DNA of 64,000 bases from Isoetes taiwanensis (GCA_021234155.1 JAJEKV010000026.1:16730283-16794282), one strand, 5' to 3'. Positions 34,186 to 45,478 are shown, numbered from the stretch's first letter. Notes: generated from the sequence alone by a model not told the origin. A program made the numbers and translations.

Positions 34186-36368
34186 TGTGACGCTCCCAGA
34201 ACATATACGTCACTCGGACGTATACATACGGGGACTTCCCCCTCCCATGGCGACCAACTCGCCACGAGTAGGGCCCTCCATCTAACTCGGGCCATCTATA
34301 GAGAGATGCTCGAGTGAAGGACACAGAGGGGTCATTCGGCCCACGCCTTCAATGGGGCTCCTATGTCGCGAAAGCGTGAATACAAGGTTAGCACGCAGCA
34401 TAATCATATCATAAAATACCACCACGAGGGGTGGCACATCCATCCAAGTGACAACAACAAAGAATATGCATTTAATACTAGGGAAAACACCCCAAACCCA
34501 GGGTTCTACCCCGGCTCAGACTCCAGTGAGGATCGACTGACGGTTAGGTCTCAAGAGATCAGCAGACTGAATCTTGACATGGCGTTGGCTGGCATAGAAC
34601 ATCGGCTAGGGTTGTCCACTCCATCCGCCCCTCCTGTGCACACTTTGCAGATGAGTACTCAAGGTATCACCCTTCGAGCCTACTCCAGGGTTCATGACGC
34701 CCCGGTCTGATGAGGCAGGTCAGGGAAGTGTCCCCTTCCAGGATCACAGTGGTTCCATGGGTGAGCTAGAGAACACGTGCCGCATCAGCGACCCCCGCAT
34801 CCATACCCGACTTACTCACCCTAACTCTACTCAAAGTACAGGATGCCCCATACGGGTCACACCTCTGCACCCAGGGAGTGTCAGACCCATACCCGGCCCT
34901 CTACGTGACCAGCTATCAGGCCTAGCCCACTGTAGGAGTCCCAGGAGCCTTGTATGTTCGTGCAAGACCCCACCCCCACTTCACCACTGCGTCCCTTCTC
35001 TGGTGCTAAGCAATCCCATAGCATCCATGACTCGGTGGTCTCTTGTGCACAGGCCGCAAGAATTGGAATTAAAGGAGCTACTAGGAGCATACTAAAGCAT
35101 ATGGCATAGAGGTCTCTACCCCCCTCTAATCCCTGCTCTATGGAAGTTTAACAGAGCTACTGTCATACACACATCCATCCATCCATCATAAACATAATCC
35201 ATAATTGAAATGTAATCTTAACTACCAAAGAAGGGTTAATTCTAAGTGAGAACAACTAGAGAAGGCTCAAAGACTTAACTGAAGCGCTAGACTTAAAGAT
35301 ATAACTAGATTATCTACTAACCCGAGTTCCAGCTTGATCCATTGTCATGAGGCGCCTCCATCTCTCAGAATCTGGGTGTTCAGCAACCACTGGGGTGATC
35401 AGCAACAGTTCCAAGTACTTGGGCGCTCAGCTGCTCCTTCTCCTGGGTCAATTTTGGGTGAAATGGGGGTAGTGATCCACCTTGATGGCTCAAATTAGCA
35501 TTCCCCATGCTGGCCAATCGAGTTTGGCCAGGTGGCGCCTTCCCAAATCATTAATTGACTTAATTAACCCACTTAGATATTAATTCCTTAATTATAGGTT
35601 ATTATAGGGGTGCTGGCGCCTTGGCGCAGGGCTGGAGGATGCACCTCCTCCGAGCGACTTCTCTGAGCGTTTTCCCTGAGCGCCGCCTTCCCTGAGCGCC
35701 TGGACTTCTGGCGCTTGGGCTTATTGGATGCGTTGGTTTTCAGCTTCAGCGGTGCCCTCACGGTCACCGCCTTTCTGCAGATCGTTGCTATGGGGGTTTT
35801 GGGACTCTACCTGTTTCTGGGGCAGCTCTTATGGTCTAGTGGTTTGATCGAGTTACTCCAGGGGGTCGGCACCAGGATCTCTGCATCAGCATCTATTTGC
35901 CCTGGTTTCAGTGAGAGGATGGAGGTTTAGCGCGTGCATGAGTCCGCACCAGTACTCGGCACCTAGCTGTGAAGAGGTTACGGTTCGGGGGCGTTTGTTG
36001 AAGTTCTGTTTGTTGGAGGTATGCTTGTTGCTTTTTGCAGCAGCATAGCTTTTTGGATCTGTGGTCATCATGGCAACGGTTTTTCCCCAGTGGGGTTTTT
36101 TAATCCGGGCCATGGTGCTCACGGGCTTCGGCCCATGCAATGTATTTTTGTTTTCTTTGTACTTGTGGTCGCATGTCCTTCGTGACGCTGCCTTTGTGGT
36201 GCGACGTAAAAATATACTTCCTTCCTTCCTTCCTTCCTTAATAATTAAATTAGCATAGCTAATTTAATCCATTTTAGGTCAACCCCCTAGGTTACAATAC
36301 CCCATGGTGGCGTGGGTGATGTGTTAGTATATTTATACGTATACCGTATAAATACTTAGAACGTCACA
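34186..36368 (-). repeat. 3' LTR of element G2, 2.18 kb
   Basis: Bounded by the inverted ends TGTGACG (34186) and CGTCACA (36368), the TSD on one side and the PPT on the other. Open frames inside (for example 34363-34710) are not considered genes. The first 81 bp match the palindrome arm at 46156-46236 with about nine differences. There is no second full LTR for comparison. Confidence 0.8.
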
Positions 36369-36381
36369 TTCTCCCCTCCTT
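36369..36381 (-). other. Polypurine tract of element G2
   Basis: The minus strand reads aaggaggggagaa immediately before the LTR start TGTGACG. Confidence 0.8.
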
Positions 36382-36941
36382 AGAAATAATGTTGTCCTCA
36401 GCATTGGGTTAGATACAAATATAGGAAATTACATTATGAAGGAAGGTAACTCCTTATTTCCGAAGGTAATACATTAAAAACATTAAAGTTTGAAACAGTT
36501 TAAGCACCGAGGTGCATTTCACATGATCATCACAAGCAAAAAGTTCGAGGACCGAAGTCCAATATCAACATCAGAGTAACAAAAAGACAAGATGTGTAGA
36601 CAAAATAAAACTGGAGAAGTTGGGTCATCAGCAACCCTCTAAACATGGGCAGGTCACGTACTGCTCACTGGCCTGCACATGTCAATGCATTAGTTTATAT
36701 AGATAAAATAATTAGGTTGTGGTTGAAGGGACCACCCCCTATAAGAAACAAAAGAAAAATCTATCTAGAAGGGAACCTATCATGCCTATGGTTCGCAATT
36801 CATTATAGCCGAGATGAATGGGGCCTATCAACTACATGCTTTCCAAGCAATTCGCGGTCATGCCCACATTGACAATACACCACGTCCTAGAGAACACGAA
36901 GGTGATCTCATCATCGGTAACTATTATCAACCACGATGCAT

Positions 36942-39900
36942 CTACCCCTCTACTGGATGATGCCGGCGCATCAAGCCTTCAAGCTTACCGCCGGGAGCGG
37001 GGTTGATAGCATCGTTGATGGTGCGGCCCTGAGATTCTCGCATGAAGTCCGGATAGTGCTTCTCAAGGTCTATCTTCATCACCCACGTAGCATCCTCAGC
37101 TGGCAAGTGTTTCCACTTAACCAAATATTGTAGCATTTGACTCCTCCTGGTCTGCTTATAGGCCCGATCAAGAAGAGCTTCAGGCACTATATCTAGATGC
37201 TCTTCTATCATTTCAAGAAGGGTGGGTGTATCCAAGATCTCCTCTGGATCTGGGGTGTGTTGTTTCAGAAGACTTACGTGAAAGACCTTGTGGATCTTCA
37301 AGCGGGGTGGCAAATCCAAGCGATATGCCTGTTCTCCAACACGTTCAGTGATTTTGAACGGCCCAGCCCATCTGGGTGCTAGCTTCTTGCAGTTACCAAT
37401 CTTAAGCTTGGCTTGGTTTACCTTAATCTTAAGCCAAACCGATTCACCCACCTGGAAGACTCGTGGGGTTCTGTGTTTATCTGCTACACTCTTCTGACGA
37501 CTGCGTGCAGCCAATAAGTAACCACAGACTTCTTCAACCAAAGCTTGCATTTCCAAGAGAAGTTGTTGAGAAACCTCCACTTTAGAAACGAGGTTATGCC
37601 ATGTGTCTGGAGTAAGGCATTGATAACCATAATTTATCATGAAGGGAGACATTCTTGAAGATTCTTGTTTCATACTGTTATAGGCAAATTCGACCAGATA
37701 AATATAGTCAGCCCATTGTGATTGCTTACTGCACACATAACTTCGTAGCATGTCCTCGATAATACGATTGGTGCGCTCTGTCTGACCATCCGTCTGAGGA
37801 TGATATGTCGTACTCATAGCAAGTTTGGTCTGGATGGTGGCAAAGAAATCTTTCCAGAATGCACTTACGAATTTGGGGTCCCTGTCGGATACAATAACTC
37901 GTGGCATTCCGTGCAACCTGAAGATCTCCTTTGCAAATAGCAGAGCGGTATCGAAGGCTGTATCGGTGGTATGACATGGCAAGAAATGAGCCATTTTCGA
38001 CAATTTGTCGACCACTACCATCAACGCATCATATCCACGGAGAGTACGTGGAAGGCTCACAATGAAATCCATGGTTATGACTTCCCACTTGGCATTGGGC
38101 ACATCCCGGAGAGGTTGCAACTCTCCCGGAATCCTTAGTTGCTCAGCCTTGGTTTATTGACACACTTGACACTGCTTAATGTACCTGGCAATGTCCTTCT
38201 TCATCGAAGGCCAACTGGAGCAGATCTTAAAGTACGTCTTCATAAAACCTGCATGTCCAGCTATAGGGCTATTGTGCCTGTCATGGAGAATTAGCTTACG
38301 TACTCCTGAAGTCTCAGGTACACACAACTTATCCTTGTAATACAACAAGTTGCCCTCTTTCTTATAGGAACAGAAAGCTTCACGTTCTTTATCTGTGCGT
38401 GCCTCCTTAGCCAGACTATCCCAAACATCACGGAACTCGGGATCTGTGGCCAAAGTCTGTTCTATCTGTTTTCCAAACTCACTAGTGAGTGTGGAAATTG
38501 CATTACAATGGGTTCGGGTTACCAAGGGATGGCGTGACAATGCATCCGCAACCACATTGTGCTTCCCAGGCTTAGACGTAATCTCAAAATCATATTCCTC
38601 CAGAAATTCCATCCATCTTCTCTGACAGAGGTTGAGATTCGGCTGGGTGGATAGGTAACGGAGACTCTGATGATCCGTATCAAGTTGAAATCTGCTACCA
38701 AGAAGGTAGTGTCTCCATATACGCAGAGCGCGGACAACGGCTAACAACTCCTGATCATGGGTAGGGTATCGCTGTTCAGTCTCATTCATTTTCTTTGAAT
38801 CATATGCAATAACCCTCCCCTCTTCCATTAGGACTCCACCGGTAGCAATCTTACTGGCATCCGTTGCCACCAGTTTATCCTTTTCAGGATCGGGCAATGT
38901 GAGGACTGGTGCTGATGTTAAAGCATCCTTAAGTTTCTGGAAACTTCCCTGGACCTTTGCTTTCCAATGCTCAATCCAATCCTTCACTTTCTCATGCTTT
39001 ATAAGATCAGTAAGCGGTGCTGCAATCTTTGCAAAATCCTTAACAAATTTCCGGTAATATCCTGCCAATCCTAAGAAACTTCGGACCTCTGAAACATTAC
39101 CTGGAATGGGCCAATCCTTTACTGCCTCTATCTTTGCTGGATCTGTAGCAATTCCCTCTGCTGAAATGACGTGTCCCAAATAATCCACCTTCGGAGTGGC
39201 AAACTTGCACTTAGAGAACTTGGCAAAGAGCTGGTGACGTCTTAGCTTTTGTAGGGCCAACCGAAGATGTTTCTCATGCTCCTCCAGAGTCTTACTATAG
39301 ATGAGAATGTCGTCAAAGAAAATAACAACAAAATCATCCAAGTATTGTCGGAAGGCATCATTCATCAATCGCATAAAAGTTGCGAGGGCATTAGTTAATC
39401 CAAAAGGCATAACAGTAAACTCATAATGCCCATATCTAGTACGAAAGGCAGATTTATGGATGTCCTCCTCTTTAATTCTTATCTGATGATATCCGGAGCA
39501 TAAGTCAATCTTTGGGAAGTACTTGGCCCCTTGCAACTGATCCATAAGGTCATCTGCTCTGGGCAAAGCATAGCGATTCTTGATGGTATGCTTATTAAGT
39601 TGCCGATAATCAATACACATCCTCAAGGAGCCATCCTTCTTTTTGACAAAAAGGATAGGAGCGCCAAAAGGCGAAACACTAGGCCGAATGAAGCCTAGGT
39701 TTAGTAGCTCCTGAAGTTGCTTCCTAAGCTCTGCCAATTCAGGGGGGCTCATACGGTACGGGGCCTTACTGGTAGGCTTAGTACCTGGTTCCAAAACTAT
39801 CTCACATTCCACCCCTCTGAATGGAGGAAGTTTCTGGATCTCGTCTGGGAAGAGATCATTAAATTCCCTAAGAAGACTAGCAATGCTCTCTGTCAATGCG

Positions 39901-40691
39901 TCAACTACTTGCTTCTGTTTAGCATCTGACTCAATAGATGCAAGTCTGATGACGCAAAGTAGCTTATCTTTGCGTACAGCCTTAGTTAGCTGTCTGATGG
40001 ACATAGACTGCATAATAGGGTTTAATGGATCACCTTTTATAGTTACGCGGGCTCCATTAGCTGCGTCGAAGGTAACCTCCCGCTTTTCGCAGTCGATATT
40101 GGCTTTTGCAGATGCCAAAAATTCCATACCGACAATCAGATCATATTTGCCAATATCCATTAACTCGGCACCCAATGCAACTGGTGCACCTTGCAGCTGC
40201 ATTTTAAGGTTAATGCGTCGGCCATGAGTATGTCTGATTTTTCCACTGGCTAACGTGACAGGTTTTGGTCGGGACCTCAAAGTCTCAAGCTGCAATACCT
40301 GGGCCATTCTAGGAGAAGCAAAATTATGTGTACTTCCCGTATTCATAAGAATTATGAAAGGCTTACTGTCTACTTGACCTATGGTGGAAATAACGGCAGG
40401 CTGACTTTCAGCATTGCCGGTTTCTATGGCTGCAAGGATATGAGACGCACCGTGAATATACTCAGGAGCCTCCTCCTCGACAGGTAGAGTAGACTCGAGA
40501 TCGTCCCAATCGAGGTCGCCCATGGCCAGCTGGGCAGTCTGTGTGACATAAGGGCAATTCTGCATGAAGTGCCCAGGCCGCATACACCTGTAACATGCTT
40601 TGTCTCTGCGTAGCTGTTCTCGGGCCTCTTTGGGAATAGACTGTAAGAGGTTCCGAACTTCCTTACCGACATTGTTCGGTTTATCGGGCAT
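36942..40691 (-). pseudogene. Pol polyprotein of element G2 (zinc knuckle, protease, RT, RNase H, integrase, chromodomain)
   Basis: An 845-codon frame (40691-38154) and a second (to 36942) are separated by a single TAA at 38154-38156. Residues about 33-46: CCHC knuckle [14 protein letters not shown]. About 113-123: protease motif [11 protein letters not shown], with Asn117 where the catalytic Asp should be. [15 protein letters not shown] (D396) and FFDD (D460, D461). RNase H: ATDAS (D611), TDHQSL, ADALSR. Integrase: H-H-C-C zinc part ending CQVC just before the stop, then DFIVSLP, SDRDPKF and HPQTDGQTERTN (DDE complete), GPF-type end, and chromodomain YLVKWKHLPAEDATWV near 37090-37130. Typical of plant chromoviruses. 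It is inactive only through a few point changes. Confidence 0.85.
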
Positions 40692-40692
40692 G

Positions 40693-41660
40693 TTAAAGGT
40701 GACTTTCTTTTCCTGGCGGCCGTAAGAGTTCTGCTGAGAGGGTTCCCGGACTTGGTGAACGGCCCTTATAAGGAGTGTATGGGCGTGGCTGGGAGTAAGA
40801 TGCTAGACGTTGGTACTGGCTTCGCGGGGTGTCTTCTTCAAGGCTCAATGCCTTAGCCTCAGCCTCTGCAACTAACTTCGGGTCTATGGCCTTAACCATT
40901 CGTTTAATTGATGGGGCCAACCCTTCAATATGGCCCTCCACCGCCCTCTTTTCATTCATACCCGGCACATATAGCCACAGGTGCATGAATTCATCTGTGT
41001 AGGCCTGAACTGACATACCCTTTTGCTCCAACACTTTTTAAACTTGCATCTGCTTCGGTTTAGATGCTTGGCTCTAGCATAGCCCTTCCACCAAATACGA
41101 GCAGCCCCTGTAAGGTTTGTAGTGGCAACCTTTCCTGTATCTTTCTCCGTCATCCCATAGGATTTGCTAAACTCCTTCATCTCGTCCAACCAAGACTCTG
41201 CATTCAGCCCGCCTCTAGATTTCCCATCAAACTGGGCCAGTTTCCTTTTTTTCCATATACTGGTTATGGCCGTGTCAACCATCTTACGGTACTCCTTGTC
41301 CCGGTGCTTTGCATGGTCACCAGATGATACAGACGACTCAGAGGACTCAGAAGTGGCTGATTGTGAGGAGGTGGCACTATCCCTTGAGGAACTTCGATGG
41401 CGTTCAAAATGGTGCCTCCTTTGTGCGGGTACAGGGCTTGGTTCAGGTGCAAGTGGCTGCGGTGGTGGGGGACTTGGCGGTAACGGAGGTAACTCCGGTC
41501 CATCCTCCTGCGCATGCTGCGGTGGGTTGGCATTCAACAAATAAGTTTGCAGCTCCACTAACTGCCGCTTGATCAACAGGAGTTCCTGTTCAGGCGTTAA
41601 TCTGCTAGCACCTGAGGGTGTCTGCCACGAGGCGTTACGTGCACCGTCTATATTGACCAT
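40693..41660 (-). pseudogene. Gag of element G2
   Basis: From ATG at 41658-41660 (MVNIDGARNASW) come a Pro-rich linker, a Ser-rich stretch, then the gag core (FDGKSRGGLNAESWLDEMKEF, GAARIWWKGYARA). A frameshift near 41035 moves to the frame with VLEQKGMSVQAYTDEFMHLW and IEGLAPSIKRMV. A second shift near 40740 would be needed to join the pol frame holding the zinc knuckle. Gag forms the particle that packages element RNA. Confidence 0.75.
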
Positions 41661-41932
41661 AAGAAGGTGTAAAGAGAGTTATTGGAATACCACGGGTTAC
41701 AAAGAAGATTATCTTAATTAGTGCTAGGAAATAATAATAAAGACAGTAAAAAGAAAAGTCTTTATTGTAGCTTCAAGTAACAAGTACATTGGATACATAT
41801 CCTTAGCCGAAGCTTAAGGTCATACAGTACAACAAACAGTAATTACACACATATTTAGCCATAAGGCTGTACATTTAACAACTCTTAGAGAACACATACT
41901 TAGCCATACAAGAAAAACTGAAGAGATTAAGA
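41661..41932 (-). promoter_or_regulatory. Spacer between accessory ORF E and gag, with AATAAA polyadenylation signal
   Basis: On the minus strand the sequence after the ORF E stop runs into 'gctacaataaagactttt' (about 41756-41770), a good AATAAA-type signal about 100 nt before the gag ATG. A poly(A) signal upstream of gag is unexpected in a retroelement genomic RNA and suggests ORF E was captured with its own 3' end. Confidence 0.45.
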
Positions 41933-42390
41933 CTAGGGCTGCGCAAAAGGGTAAAGGATGGAATAGCGGACGCTCTCCCGTACGGCCCTCACTACCTTAT
42001 AGCGAGCCCATGCCTGAATAATGACATGCTGGTAGTCCATGGTGGGACTAATGATGAGGAGATTAAAAAGATCTCGTAGCGCAAAGAAAATCTGCCATAA
42101 GTGCTCATTAGCATCGGCATAAGCTTCATGCCTTGTCATCTCCCAATAATCCCAAGTTCGTCGAAGAGTTTGCTGCAAATGTTCGAAGGCACGTTCTCGG
42201 AGAATGTTGACTATCTCTAATCCTTTAGCTGGGTCATAAGGTTCTCCTTCCATAACGAGTTCCCTCTCTTCGGAGTCATCATCTCGATCGGGATACTCAC
42301 CATATCGTTGACCGTAGTCTTGGTCGGGAGGTCCTGGATCGTCCCTTCGGATGTCATTGGTGATTCTTTCCTCAATCTCTGCAAGATCAT
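41933..42390 (-). CDS. Accessory ORF E of element G2 (acidic N-terminus, Trp-rich helical domain)
   Basis: An open minus-strand frame of about 150 codons: DYDLAEIEERITNDIRRDD, an Asp/Glu-rich part, then a helical Trp/Tyr/Arg-rich domain (LQQTLRRTWDYWEMTRHEAYADANEHLW, AWARYKVVRAVRESVRYS). There is no in-frame ATG near the beginning. Instead a strong acceptor (cttgccgtcttgcag|ATTATG, near 42388) suggests this is the second exon of a spliced gene. It lies directly upstream of gag in the same orientation. No family recognised. Confidence 0.5.
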
Positions 42391-42615
42391 AATCTGCAAG
42401 ACGGCAAGAATGAATATACAATGTGGAACGATTTCTTACACTCTAAACTCTAATAGATACAAGGAAGTATCATGGGAAAAAAAGAAACAATTTAATTGTA
42501 TTCATCAATACCATAATCATAAGTCCTAAAAAGGTGGTACATATAATGTAGGATGGCTATAATGCCAAATCAAAATTTACAACTATACACAGTACAAGAT
42601 GCGTAATAAAAACGT

Positions 42616-44015
42616 CTAAGAACTAGGAGTTTCCTCTTCGTCCATAGACTGAGGAGGTGGTGGCGGCGGTCGATGACGTAGCAAAGTCACCCCGGGGTCT
42701 ACTGTGGCAGCTGCAATGGAGGCAACCTCTGGCGGATAGGCGGTAGCCAATGGGGCCGCCGTAAGGAGTTTCATACTCATCCATAGTGCGATGTCCTGCC
42801 CCAATGCAGTGAGGGCAAGATCCCGTCGAATGAGTACGTAAGTAAGCGTGCGATAGGGAAGCTTCTTGTGCCCTGCCAATGTGGAAAGAGCACGGAGGGT
42901 CCACCATGAAGCCTCGGCCTCTGGCCCTAAGTCCCGGGCTACAAAAAGTACTTGCCCCTGCCGAAAAGCTGATAAGAAGAAGCGGGTGAGGTGATTCCCC
43001 AACACCTTCCCTTGCGGGGTCTCCGATGTGGCAACCTCCTTATCTAAGTCCATAGGGACTTCTTCTTCCTTGAGTTCCTCCTGCTCTTCCTTCAAATGAG
43101 CAGGGTTATGGTATAGATCCTCTCCCTCCTCATCCGAACCGGAGGGAACTTCGACCATATTAATATTTGGGACATGAGGCCCCATAGCTGTAAAGGCATC
43201 CGGTGAAGGCTGGGATGGTGGATCCTGTGACACCAATTCCCTAAGCCATAACAAGGTTTCAGCCGGCTCTATGGTCTCCTGATGAAATTGGAGTAGTTGT
43301 TGTACCTCCCGGGGAAGGTCAATGGGCGTAAAATCAATGAAATCATACATACAGTACTCTGCTAACTCATAGAGTACATGATCCTTGCGTCAGCGCTTAA
43401 ACCCGGCCACCATGTGATAAGTCCAGATGATATCATCCAAGAGAAGATACTCTTGCCCTTGGTGATACACAACTGGAAGGGCGTCTAGCCCGGACAAGCG
43501 TGCAGCTTTTCTCGACGTGGTGGCATCTCCTCTGCCAACTGCTTCCAACGGGTGAAGTCACCCATACCTATGTGCTCATCCTCTTCCTCCTCGGAAGACT
43601 CGGGAAGTTTGCCTTTCTCTGCCGGCAATGTCTCATCCTCAACATACTGATCCATGAGGATGGCTAGGGGAAAGGCAATTTCAAGATATTGTCGCCCCTG
43701 GTGCTGAACAACTGGCAGCTGTTTACCCCATCTAAGCTTGTCCTTCAGCACATCATATGCGTGGGTGTCACCCCCTAGCATATCTCAGACTACATCCCGT
43801 TCTAGATACAACCGGGGAGGTTCCCCAAAAGGAGTACACAGAGGGAGCATCTCCTCTGTGTAAAACTGTAGGAATCCGGCATAATCTGGATGCCGCTGCA
43901 TATTAGAGATGAGGTCGAGGCGCTGGCATAGAAAGGGCTGTAAAAGGTCAAAGGGCACCTTTGGATCCCAATGCTCTCCATCCTGGTACCATGCAAGTAG
44001 ATCGATGGCAGCCAT
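42616..44015 (-). pseudogene. Accessory ORF C/D of element G2 (about 465 residues, internal duplication)
   Basis: From ATG 44013-44015 (MAAIDLLAWYQDGEHWDP) the frame continues to 43485 with one in-frame TGA at 43782-43784. A 1-nt shift near 43500 leads to KAARLSGLDALPVVYHQG..., one more stop after HMVAGFKR, then an open frame from 43350 to the end at 42616. An internal repeat is visible: LPVVQHQGRQYLEI near 43720 and LPVVYHQGQEYLLL near 43470. The C-terminal half has acidic stretches and LAGHKKLPYRTLTYVLIRRDLALTALG. The polyproline tail ends DEEETPSS. Function unknown. Coding bias and conserved frame argue that it was a real protein. Confidence 0.55.
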
Positions 44016-44219
44016 GGGCGCTGGAAGAGAGGAGGGAGGAAGATAAACGGATATAGACAAATGAAAATGAAACCCTAGAGATCCTTTTAACGCCTTTTAT
44101 TTATTAAAGTGATTTGTTTATGCTGACGTCAGCATTTTCGTACATAATACAAGGACAAAAATGTAGATTTTTATTTAATATAACAAAAATATTTACAACG
44201 CATACATCCTTAAGACCCA
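44016..44219 (-). promoter_or_regulatory. Promoter-like spacer: TGACGTCA palindrome and telo-box upstream of ORF C/D
   Basis: Contains a perfect 16-bp palindrome atgctgacgtcagcat (44120-44135) with the bZIP site TGACGTCA, including the ACGTCA 'hexamer' of plant histone promoters. It also has AAACCCTAG, a telo-box-like motif (44070-44078), 55 bp before the ORF C ATG. AT-rich DNA (taataaataaaa) lies between. The combination is typical of plant S-phase and housekeeping promoters; activity here is inference. Confidence 0.4.
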
Positions 44220-44938
44220 CTAAGGACGCTCTCCCCAGATCCTGCGGGCCAGGGCCAAATCTTTTGGCATTATAGTGACTCTCTTTGCGTGGATAGCGCA
44301 AAGATTTGCATCACCAAAAAGTGCCACCAAGTAGGCTTCTGCAGCCTCTTGAAGTGCTAGAATGGCAAAAGTCTAGAAGCGGAGGTCGGTTTTGAACTTC
44401 GGCTATCTCCCGAACTAACCTTTGAAAAGGCAGCTTCCGTATCAGAAGTTGCGTGGTCTTCTGGAACTTACGGATCTCCCGTAAGGCCACCGGGTCTGTA
44501 CCGGTGGGGCTTCCTCGGTGGAGCAGGGTTGGGAGTCGGGCCCCTTTGCCGTGGTATCGTCTTGGCCCCAACAACAGGACGGGGCCGGGAGGCATCCACC
44601 CGCTCCTGCCTCCGGCTGGAACTCGCGTTCTTCCCAAAAGCTCCGACAACCTTCAACTTCTCCTTGTACTGGCTGCCGGACTTTCGGGCTACGGCTTTTC
44701 TCCGGTGTTTAATGGGCGTCCTGTCCGTCTGGTTTGGCCCCTGCTCAGTCCCTGGTCCCCCATTACCCTGCTGGTCCTGCTGTTCTTGTCGGGCCTTCTC
44801 CTCTTTTTCCCTTTGGATTCTTTCCTGTTCCTCCCGGAACTCTCGAGCTCTCCTGAGGTCTTCTTCAACCTCAACAAACCGCCGTTCCACAATGCGGCGA
44901 AGGAGTTCAGCGTGGTATCGGTTGGGTCGCTGGCTCAT
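44220..44938 (-). pseudogene. Accessory ORF B: coiled-coil plus basic tail fused to a histone H3 fold
   Basis: From ATG 44936-44938 (MSQRPNRYHAELLRR) a charged coiled coil (VEVEEDLRRAREFREEQERIQ) leads into a Gly/Gln linker, a Lys/Arg-rich tail with AVARKSG (like H3 ARKS), and KPHRYRPG (44512-44490). A small deletion shifts frame, then [27 protein letters not shown] second small deletion is followed by FKTDLRF, a TAG where H3 has Gln, [46 protein letters not shown], stop 44220-44222. All helices of the H3 fold are present. It differs from canonical H3 at many sites (TFAI, GDA, W near the C-terminus), so this is a divergent variant. Role would be in a nucleosome; this copy is broken. Confidence 0.85.
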
Positions 44939-44944
44939 ATCAAT

Positions 44945-45478
44945 CTAGATCGTCGTCAAATAATCCAGACTGATGTCAGGAATCTCTCCCCACATGAAGC
45001 TCTGGGAAGCTTCATGCCACTCATATGGGGGAAGCTCGATTGCCCTGCCATCAATGACGGCGACTCCATCTCCTAGATACCGATATTCTCGACCTCGAGC
45101 CGCCGTATCGGCTCGTTCTACCTCCCTGCGGTCATCCTCCCTGGCCAAGTTCCGGATACGGTCGGCCTCCGTTCTTATGTCCTCCTCCTCAGTGTGTCCC
45201 TCACATTCAGGAGGGTAAAATTTTATCAACACCATAACCAAGTCAGGTTGCTCGACTATGGTATAAGGAAGCTGTCGGAGATTCAATCTAACCAAAAACG
45301 GCTCCGAGTAATGGTAGATTGGATAGGGTATCCTAGCGTCGTTAGCAAATCTGTTTACCAACTCATCCAGAAGTATATCAATCAGGGCAGGGTCAGTAGC
45401 CATATGCTGTGCGATTAAAGCATAAATTTGGGCTATGGTGAGGGTAGCGGGGTCCACGGTACTCTTGGTGGTGGCCAT
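44945..45478 (-). CDS. Accessory ORF A of element G2 (177 residues, unknown)
   Basis: From ATG 45476-45478: MATTKSTVDPATLTIAQIY, a helical domain (IDILLDELVNRFAND), PYPIYHYSEPFLVRLNLRQLPYTI, an acidic/basic helix (EADRIRNLAREDDRREVERAD), ending SLDYLTTI and TAG. ORF B starts 7 nt further in the same frame, so A and B may once have been one protein, or B may be reached by reinitiation or readthrough. No family recognised. It is the first ORF after the primer-binding site. Confidence 0.6.
   Translation of the reverse strand: MATTKSTVDPATLTIAQIYALIAQHMATDPALIDILLDELVNRFANDARIPYPIYHYSEPFLVRLNLRQLPYTIVEQPDLVMVLIKFYPPECEGHTEEEDIRTEADRIRNLAREDDRREVERADTAARGREYRYLGDGVAVIDGRAIELPPYEWHEASQSFMWGEIPDISLDYLTTI

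Noticed and set aside
34363..36258. Open frames in the 34-36 kb region as genes
   Set aside because: They lie inside the 2.2 kb LTR defined by TSD, terminal inverted ends and PPT.
42616..43350. ORF D as an H2A/H2B-like histone because of LAGHKKLPYRTLTYVLI
   Set aside because: Only a weak pattern resemblance around one helix; length and neighbouring residues do not fit a histone.
44220..44938. A host histone H3 gene lying by chance next to a retroelement
   Set aside because: The region is between PBS and gag of one element whose outer borders are proven by TSD and LINE frame continuity. Nested later insertion of an H3 fragment cannot be fully excluded, but no second TSD was seen.
44945..45478. 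ORF A as part of a histone-like protein
   Set aside because: No histone-fold motif could be seen; its relation to ORF B is only adjacency and a shared frame.
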